A stretch of 64,000 nucleotides of DNA, from NCBI GenBank assembly GCA_002205965.3, contig NADL03000867.1, positions 1-64,000 on the forward strand, written 5' to 3'. The position numbers and the translations under genes were made by a program. Position 1 is the first letter of the stretch; every line of letters begins with the position of its first letter. This DNA is from Kappaphycus alvarezii. Taxonomy: Eukaryota > Rhodophyta > Florideophyceae > Gigartinales > Solieriaceae. A model generated the notes under the pieces. The model was given only the letters and a program-made list of their open reading frames with translations. It had not been told where the DNA came from and made no database searches. Below, piece after piece: positions 56,500 through 64,000 of the stretch.

Positions 56500-56816
56500 C
56501 CTAGCTAGTCCTTGGCCTTTGGAAAATAGCCTTCCTGCGTCCCTGATCAGTACCAAGTACCCTAAAAATCCCCCCCCCCAGTGCTGGAATGTCAAAAGAT
56601 GCAAGTTAAAAAGGATAGTATGCGTTGATACTATTGGAAAAGCCGAGACTTTCTGTGCTGAGATGACTTTTATTTTTCCTGATCATTCTTCCATTCTACA
56701 TCTTTGATACTCTTTCCAGCCTGCCGGTCCAACATTGCACATTCGCTTTCATATGGCCAAAAGAATAGATCGAATATATCTTCCAACAGCAAGAAACAAA
56801 AAAACTTTCCCCCCTT
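56500..56816 (+). mobile_element. 5'-truncated LINE (family A) 3' UTR
   Basis: 56512-56590 (CTTGGCCTTTGGAAAATAGC, then TCCTGCGTCCCTGATCAGTA) matches 51617-51690 in the 3' UTR of the long LINE A copy. The end GAATATATCTTCCAACAGCA, then a C-run at 56809-56815, matches the LINE A terminus at 52075-52117. The middle differs, so this is a related subfamily. No coding part is left. Confidence 0.65.
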
Positions 56817-57080
56817 TGCCCAAAAACCACCGAAAAGGAAATGCCTAAACCCCTGTTTTCCTCAAAGATTGCCAAAAGGCTGTCAAATATTCATGATACT
56901 CTACGATATGCACTGTCGAGTCCGTCCTGTGTTTGTAAGTCTCATATTTGTAGTTGAACACTCTGATCCAAACGTGCGATTGGATCAGATCATGCAGGCA
57001 CACTAAAGTCCAGCATTTCAACTGCCCTTCCCAACGAGGCAGGCTCTTGTCTAAAGGCAACCATTTTTGGAAGAAGACAT

Positions 57081-57110
57081 ACTGTACACTACTGTACAGT
57101 ACTGTACTGC
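57081..57110. repeat. TACTGTA-type short repeat cluster
   Basis: TACTGTACACTACTGTACAG followed by TACTGTACTG. It marks the change from mixed to AT-rich DNA. Confidence 0.6.
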
Positions 57111-60100
57111 GTAGAAATAGTCCTGAGTGACTTCCGTCGTTGTCAGCGCTAGCACTTGTTTGTTAAAACTACAATCTCTCGTACCACTACCTTTCTTATT
57201 TCACTAGCTTAATTATACACGCTAGTAAGAAAGAGCAAGAGAGCGAGTTCCACTGTAAAGAGAAGAAGTTTAATGCATTCAGTAAAGGCAACCATAGAAA
57301 TACAATACTACTCAATGAGACACCTGAATATGCATACAAATATGCATAGAATAATATATAATATATTGCAGAGGCATCAACATGTAGACTACTTGAACTT
57401 AAGAAGATATTCTAACGAATTTTCTGATTCGTTACCTTACATCTCGTCATCTCACGTAACTTGACAAATTTTCTAAATACACCGAACCAAGTTCCCATGC
57501 TGTTTCCATTGTGAGACAGTAATGTTACCGTAACGAAGCCAACGGAACGTGCAAATAAATGAGCCGGATTGCAAAAAGTCGAAAATAGGTGAGGTCGGTG
57601 AGACGAAAAGCTTCAGAAGAGAAACTTTGAGCACGAAAAACTAACATAAATCTCATTCTTCGTATTATTTCTCGAAATTTCAGCAGCTAGTACAGCGGTC
57701 AACTTTTTACCATACGAAAAGATATAAAAAAGGCTCCAATTGTGGATGAACACAATCTCAAGTGTAAAATTGACTGTTAACAGCAAATATTAGGGTATTT
57801 TGCCATTATCATGTTCAGAATTATCTCAGTATGCTTAAAAAATAGACGTTCTTGCCGGATTTTTGCGCCACTGGTATGTTTTAAGGAAAAGACGTATTTG
57901 AAATCTGCAGAATTGCGGATAATTATTCATTTGAAGACAGGTGCAGTGTACCATGGCTTTTCAGAATTTAGAGTGTCACTATCTACTATGAACTGAACAA
58001 CGTATAAGGATATGCTGCGAAATTAGATGAAACCATTTGCTGCAGTTAAACTAGGTGAAAATAATGGTAAAATAATGTTCTCATGCACGAGGGGTCCTCA
58101 TCTCACCCAAACCACACAAAATGTGGACTTGACTACTAAATTTTGTAATAGAATTTGTTTCGACTTGGAATAAGTAACCAATAGCTAGCTGGTCGTATTA
58201 GAAAAAATACGTGCTTTACACATCAAAAAGATGAAATTATGTACAATGATTTGTCTCATGGATTTGACAAAAAAGGATTTCAAAATTTTGGCTGTATCCT
58301 ACTACCTTTTCTTGCTGTCTAAATCAAATTATAAACCAAGTTTTCGATATTTTCTTATGTTTGGAACTTTTTATACCTACTTTTGGTTGGGGAAAGTTCA
58401 ATGCACATAGATCTATTCGTGAAATCTAATTAGTTCTGTTCAGAGTAGCCAATATTGTTTATTAATTTCATCATTACTGCGGTAACATAATCTATTTCTA
58501 AAATACAATTATCATCATTTACTTCACTTGATTTACAAATATTACAATTTCTACATCCAAATTTGTTTGGTTCCCCTAATAACGTTTTCAGTCTGATTGC
58601 TTTATTTTTTTCCTTTTTACCCGTTAGTTAATGTTATACATGCACTGTTCAACAAGATAGAGTTTTTTTATGAAATTCGCAACCTTTGAAAAAAATAATT
58701 CTTTCGTTCAGCACATTTTGATCTGTACCTAATATCGTTTTTATATTATTTATAGATCCTACTATTTTTTCAAACATTGACAGTATTTTGTATATACTTC
58801 GAAGAGCTCTTCAATATTTTTTTTGAAGGTAAAATTTTCTGATTACATTCAACCATTTTCATTTCGTGCTTAATATCGTGTATCGAGTTCTCTCCGGATT
58901 CTTAGTGCTTTAAATATTCAACTTTGAAAGTAAGGAATAAACAAAATACTTCAACCTTTTTACTGATACACATTTCCTGTTAAGGCAAACCCAAAATCCA
59001 CAAAGTTTTACCCACGGAGTATAATAAAAGATAAGTACAGTTCATCTTGCTCATTAGATCTAAATTTTAGCTCAAATTTGTACTCACCTTACGATAAAGT
59101 AGTATTTTCGTGAACAATAAATGCTTTTTTTCGTTTATATCTCCTTTAAAATGAAATAAACTGCCAGTAACAATGAAAAAATTCTTTCAGTAAATTTTAA
59201 GTTCAATTTTCGACATACATTTAATGCTCTAATTTGTCTGCTCATTCATTCAAAAAGATTACCTATGATTCCGTAATAGTATATTATGGAACTGCGATCA
59301 TTCGGCAGATCTCTAAATGGACCTAATACTGTACTTAAGGCTCATGATTGCCGATTTGATTTAGCTCAATTGTTTTTAGAGAAACATTTTCCATCTCAAC
59401 TTAAGCGTTGTATTGAAATTTTAGTCTTTAAACATCCTTCAAGAAATAATAACTAATCCTGTTGGGGTCTAATTGGAATTCCAATTTGCAACACACTATG
59501 CAGTAACATTTACGTGGTAGTATTGTCAGAGTATTCCTCATTTATTGATAAATTTACTTAAATGCACTTCTAGATGAAAATAAATGTTTTTGTTTATCAA
59601 ATATGGTTTCATTCACTCTGGTCTCATCAAATATAGCTTATGTACCCCATTTGTTCTGATTGTAACACTTTTATTGCATTATTATGGGATTATTTTAACC
59701 ATGAAGGCTAATGTAAATTAATTTAAATCGTTTTATTCTACATATTCCACTAAATGCGACGTTATCGATAATTTTTATTTATAAAAAATAACGCAGTTTT
59801 TCTCCTTTTAAATTTCACCATCAGTATTTGGAATCCTATCAAATTTCCTGTTGCATTAAATTTTGCATTTTCACGCTCTTGAATTTAACAATATTCTTCA
59901 GGAATTAGTCCTCCTCTTTCTATTCATTAACTAAGTATCTTGAGACTGTCAGACTGACCACATATTCAGAGGACTACATTATTAGAGATCTAGTATTTTC
60001 TTTTACAGTCAAAGTAATATCCATATATGCTTATTTCACTGAATTTTTACAAAAACAAATACTTTCCGAGAGTAACTATCTAATCTCGCATTTCATTCCC

Positions 60101-63100
60101 TGATTTTAAATTAAATTTGCATGTTCTCTACCAAGCGTTTAAGTAACATGAATCTAATGCATTTCATATTGTATGCACCCGCAAAAGTTTCCAAGAGTTC
60201 TTATCTCTTTTTCGTTCATTCCTCTTTGAAACAGCTTCTCTATTTCCTCTTTTCTTATTTTTAATAACTATTGTCCTATTAATTCTTTTGTTAGTTTTTA
60301 CCTGAAACGGTCAACGAGGGAAATCAAATTTTATATGGGTTTTCATATCGCTAAGAATTTTAAAAGTACTAATTTTGTATTTTTTCGAATGCGGGCAGTG
60401 GAAATATGAACAAAAATAGATTTTTCTGTTCACCTAAGCTAATTACTGATTCACAATAATTTCTTAGCATAGAATATAATAATATTTTACCTCCAATTAA
60501 AGATCTCTGAAGACGTCTATGGCTATTAATTGAAACCTGCGAGAGCATTCAACCTATAAATTTTACCTAATGAATTTTCATGTTATTACTTATCTGAACA
60601 AATCTATGAAAAAATTATTTAAATTTCTATAAATTCCCTATAAACCCATTTTGAAGGTTTTTTTTGATGGTACAGATACATGTATTCTTATATTTTCTGG
60701 GAAAATCCTGTATACTAATTTTTAACCTCCATAATGATTATATTGTCATCTTCTGATTATTTTTTCAACTTCTAAAAACAAATTATATCTCGGAAATTTG
60801 TCCAGTAATGCTTTAAACTACCTCTAAAGTCAAGTGGTGCATTAAAATATCTTTTTCTGTGGTGAAATTATTTGGAAATGATATGAAACTCCAAATACAT
60901 GTTATTCTTGAATAAATGAGTTGCATTTTATTAGCACATGTATGTACAACCTCAATGCCTGCTTTGAAATGCGGTTTTTCAGTTACCTTAGCTCGTATGA
61001 TAAAGGATTAGGAAATTTGATTCATGAAAGAAAATATCAAATTTCGCTATCAGCTCGTATTGAAATTCATGACCGCGAACTTAAAAAGTATTAAGATTTT
61101 AAGTAATGAACATTGCAGGTACAATATGGATATACTTATGTTCCATTTATACCTCCTTTCCTTCCTAGTGGTATTAATTTTATTATTCAGTTAATATATT
61201 GTTATGATAATTTATTCTCCATTTTTAGATTTCCTAATAAAATTTTTTTTGAATTTTTGAAATGAAATATCGTTGAAATTGCACTATATCCACCAAAACG
61301 GAAGAAATAATTTCATGCAAATAGTTTAGGGTGTACTGGTATTCTAAAAATCAGGCCTTTCTGGAACTAAAATTATTTTGCCTCCAATTCTTGACATATA
61401 AATATTGGTAATTCTTTCTGAGCTCATTCAATTCAAGGATTACTAGGACCACGGAAGAATAGGAAAGTTACTCTTTATCCCATAGTTGTCTAACACCCAG
61501 ACCATGCAGATATGTAAATGAAACCTTGCATGTAGTGCTAAGTAAATCGACCTCACCATTGCGGAAGTGCACAAGCAATGAGACTGGAGTAGCCAAATTT
61601 AAAAATTACAGCTGTACTTCAAGAATGTTTCGAATCAAACATTCAGATGCTAAAATTCAGAATTGAACTACTTTCACTACCAACAGTCCTGACTACGAAT
61701 GTTTTTCTTGAGAATCTTTACATGTGCTTGGATTTAAAATCAAACTGACATGGTGACTTGATTTTCAAACCTTTTCCTTATGGAATACATTTAAGGAAGA
61801 AACAAGCTTCTGAGATAATCTGGAACAGTATTATCCATAAAACCTATGGTCATTCCTTACTGTTCAATTATCATAATTCAGAACTCAAGGCAGTAATTGC
61901 TGTCGTAAAAAATCTGGAAGATTATACCGAAAAAAATGTTGGCTACTTCAACATAATTACGTGAATCTCAACGCGGCTAATCTCTCCAGCACTTCTAACA
62001 CTAGCAATAAATTTATGCATTCTATTAATTGAACTCCGCGTGTCTCCCTTCTAAACTCCTTCTGAAAACAGATGCTCACGTATAGTTATACAATGTAGGA
62101 TTTTTGTTTTAGGCGTTTTTGCGGAAAAATCTTTTTAATCCAAAGTTTTAAACAGGCACAAAGCGGCGGTTTGGTAGACTATTATTTATCATAATAATAT
62201 CAGTTTTTATTTCAGGGAAATATTCAAACAAAAGACTTTCGGATTAGGAAATTACCGCTAAAGAAATCAAGATCTTGCGAATACATACAGGCAGTACTTT
62301 TTCCTGAAGTTGCAGTTAATCAATGTACATACTTCTTAAAAGAGTTGAAAATGTCATTGATAATTTTGAAAACTACTAATCAGAGAGAAACAGATGAAAT
62401 TTTTCAAAGCAATAGAACAGAAGTACTCTTTTTTAATTTGAGCTATTACTGCTTTCTAACAATTTACGGCACGCAGGAAAGCATACATGGCAATTCGGAC
62501 ATCCCTCTCATACGGTTACCTTAATAGAATTCGAAAAGTTCCGATAAATTACCTAAATGCCACTGGAAGATGTAAGAAATAGCTACTAGATATTAGTTTA
62601 GTATGTTCAAAAGTCGAAAAAAATTATTAAATCGAAGGGGGATACGCATTAAGGAATATCTAGTAAAGGAGGATTTATGTTTTTGCTTTATATTAGGTGG
62701 CGTGTCGTTTAATGTTGTTTTTCATGTAAGCCGCTCCAAGTGATGTTTAATTCAGGATCTCGTCTTCTATAGTAGAATCCTCACATGAAGAGATGACTAG
62801 ATGAAAACTGGATCATGTGCGTATCCATATTTTCAATTGACCTAGTCCTATTTCAGGCTGAAACGAAGAAGTCAGTAGGACGGACAAATTAGTAAACAAA
62901 ATGTTATGCAAGAATTTATGGCAGCTCTCTTTGCCTTATCTCTATCGGTTTCATGCGTATTTTACAAAAGTGACTGGTCCCTACGCATCTTTCGGGAACT
63001 TTTGGTTGTATTTACCCAAACATTGAATGTCAATCAATACAGATAGGACGAGCTATGACGTTTTAGTTATTGAAGTATTAGTTTATTCTTAGATTTCGTG

Positions 63101-64000
63101 CATAAATCCTTCAGATTTAAATCAGGTTCCGGAATCAAAAGTGCTTAGTTCGATAAATAGTTCTAAACATGAGAAGACGTTTTATTTGACATTTTAATTG
63201 GACATTGGTACTCCCAATTCTGCATTGCACTAGTATTTCACCATGTCAAAAATGTCCAATGCAGTCAATAAATTTTAAAGAGAAAGCTTTTCTTCTTTAT
63301 ATGTCAAGTGTATAGATGCTTTCAGCGAAATAGGAAGCTAAGAAATTATCTAGATTTTCGAACCGGCTCGTATGCTGTATATACTCAAATCTACGTCCCA
63401 ATATTCATTGATCGTGTTAAATCTCTACAGAAACAACTTTTAACTAAATTACCCTGACACTCACTCGGCTAGTATTGGCCGAAATCAATGAAGACAATCC
63501 TTTATATTCAGTTTCAAATGAAACAATTCAACGAGCTGCCTACGAGCGATTCTACAATCCTACCGTCTGAATTGCTACCGCAACTGCCTTGAGTGGTCCA
63601 GGGACTCTGAATTTCTACACAAAAGATTTTGTCAGTACCGAGCTGCAATGGGTCTGCAATTCATGTCAATGGGATAGAGTTTACTGTGTGAGCTCGGAAG
63701 GCTGAGAATCAGCGAAACTTGTGAGGAAGGCGTTGTGAAACAAAGAAGTTACAATTACGTTGCAAGTAATATCCGCTTTTCATTTTTCTTTTCTAATTTT
63801 TCCTTTTGAACCCCGAAGAAGCAAAATACTATTGGTAAAACAGATTATCTACATGCAAAAGACTTGTTTGATTGTTCAGTTGAACAAAATTCTGTCTTAA
63901 GGGATAGTGATCACTTCATAGCCGTTCTATTGAGTCATTAATTGGTATTTTAGGTCAAAGCTACGCATACCGCCCATTATAAGAAGGAAATACACCAAGA
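57111..64000. other. AT-rich region without a recognisable gene
   Basis: About 6.9 kb of AT-rich DNA with frames no longer than 68 codons (61758-61964) and stops in all six frames throughout. No transposon motif, LTR, RNA gene or long repeat was recognised. It resembles 1-3.9 kb in composition. It could be old intergenic DNA or elements decayed beyond recognition. Confidence 0.5.

Noticed and set aside
63463-63570. Short open stretch RLVLAEINEDNPLYSV
   Set aside because: Only about 35 codons between stops, no continuation in any frame, and no family resemblance.
57111-64000. AT-rich flank as an organelle DNA insertion
   Set aside because: No plastid or mitochondrial gene, rRNA or tRNA was recognised, and stops are dense in all frames.

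Overview
The window reads as nuclear DNA of a eukaryotic alga, most likely a red alga. The only convincing host gene (54648-55478) encodes a CpeT/CpcT-type phycobiliprotein lyase with a plastid-transit-like leader starting MLAFVP. It has no visible intron, as is common in red algae. The rest is a graveyard of mobile elements: Ty3/gypsy and Ty1/copia LTR elements, LINEs whose ORFs end in a zinc knuckle plus a restriction-like endonuclease (RLE) fold, and DNA transposons (a DDE_Tnp_4/Harbinger-like family, Tc1-type, piggyBac-type). No rRNA gene, intact tRNA gene, CRISPR array or bacterial-style operon was seen.

Layout. 1-4.9 kb: AT-rich DNA with one LINE tail. 4.9-5.5 kb: a decayed DDE transposase. 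5.8-15.8 kb: a broken chromodomain Ty3/gypsy element with a copia element (8806-14404) nested inside it, and a LINE tail nested in the copia 3' LTR. 15.8-24.5 kb: scraps of Tc1, gypsy and LINE, then an RLE LINE ORF (21.87-22.70 kb, minus) and a split Tc1-type transposase (22.8-24.4 kb, minus). 24.65-29.6 kb: a GC-rich block that contains LINE reverse transcriptase scraps. 30.0-31.8 kb: a LINE tail and a second DDE transposase relic. 31995-38752: a fairly young copia element, minus strand, with near-identical LTRs, a 5-bp target duplication and an extra zinc-finger ORF ahead of gag. 39.8-41.2 kb: a gypsy gag relic. 41.5-43.4 kb: a piggyBac-type transposase relic. 46.0-47.3 kb: a third DDE relic. 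47.6-50.2 kb: another gypsy gag relic with a repeat-rich leader. 50.2-54.06 kb: two head-to-tail LINEs. 54.6-55.5 kb: the host lyase gene. 56.5-56.8 kb: one more LINE tail. 57.1-64 kb: AT-rich DNA in which I see no gene.

Two features stand out. One LINE family has left up to eight 5'-truncated tails. They share a C-terminal peptide close to SNAACLxAGL and/or a C-rich 3' terminus in place of poly(A). The young copia carries an accessory protein with two C2H2 fingers and a SUMO-interaction-like motif.

All family assignments rest on reading translated motifs by eye. No database search was run.
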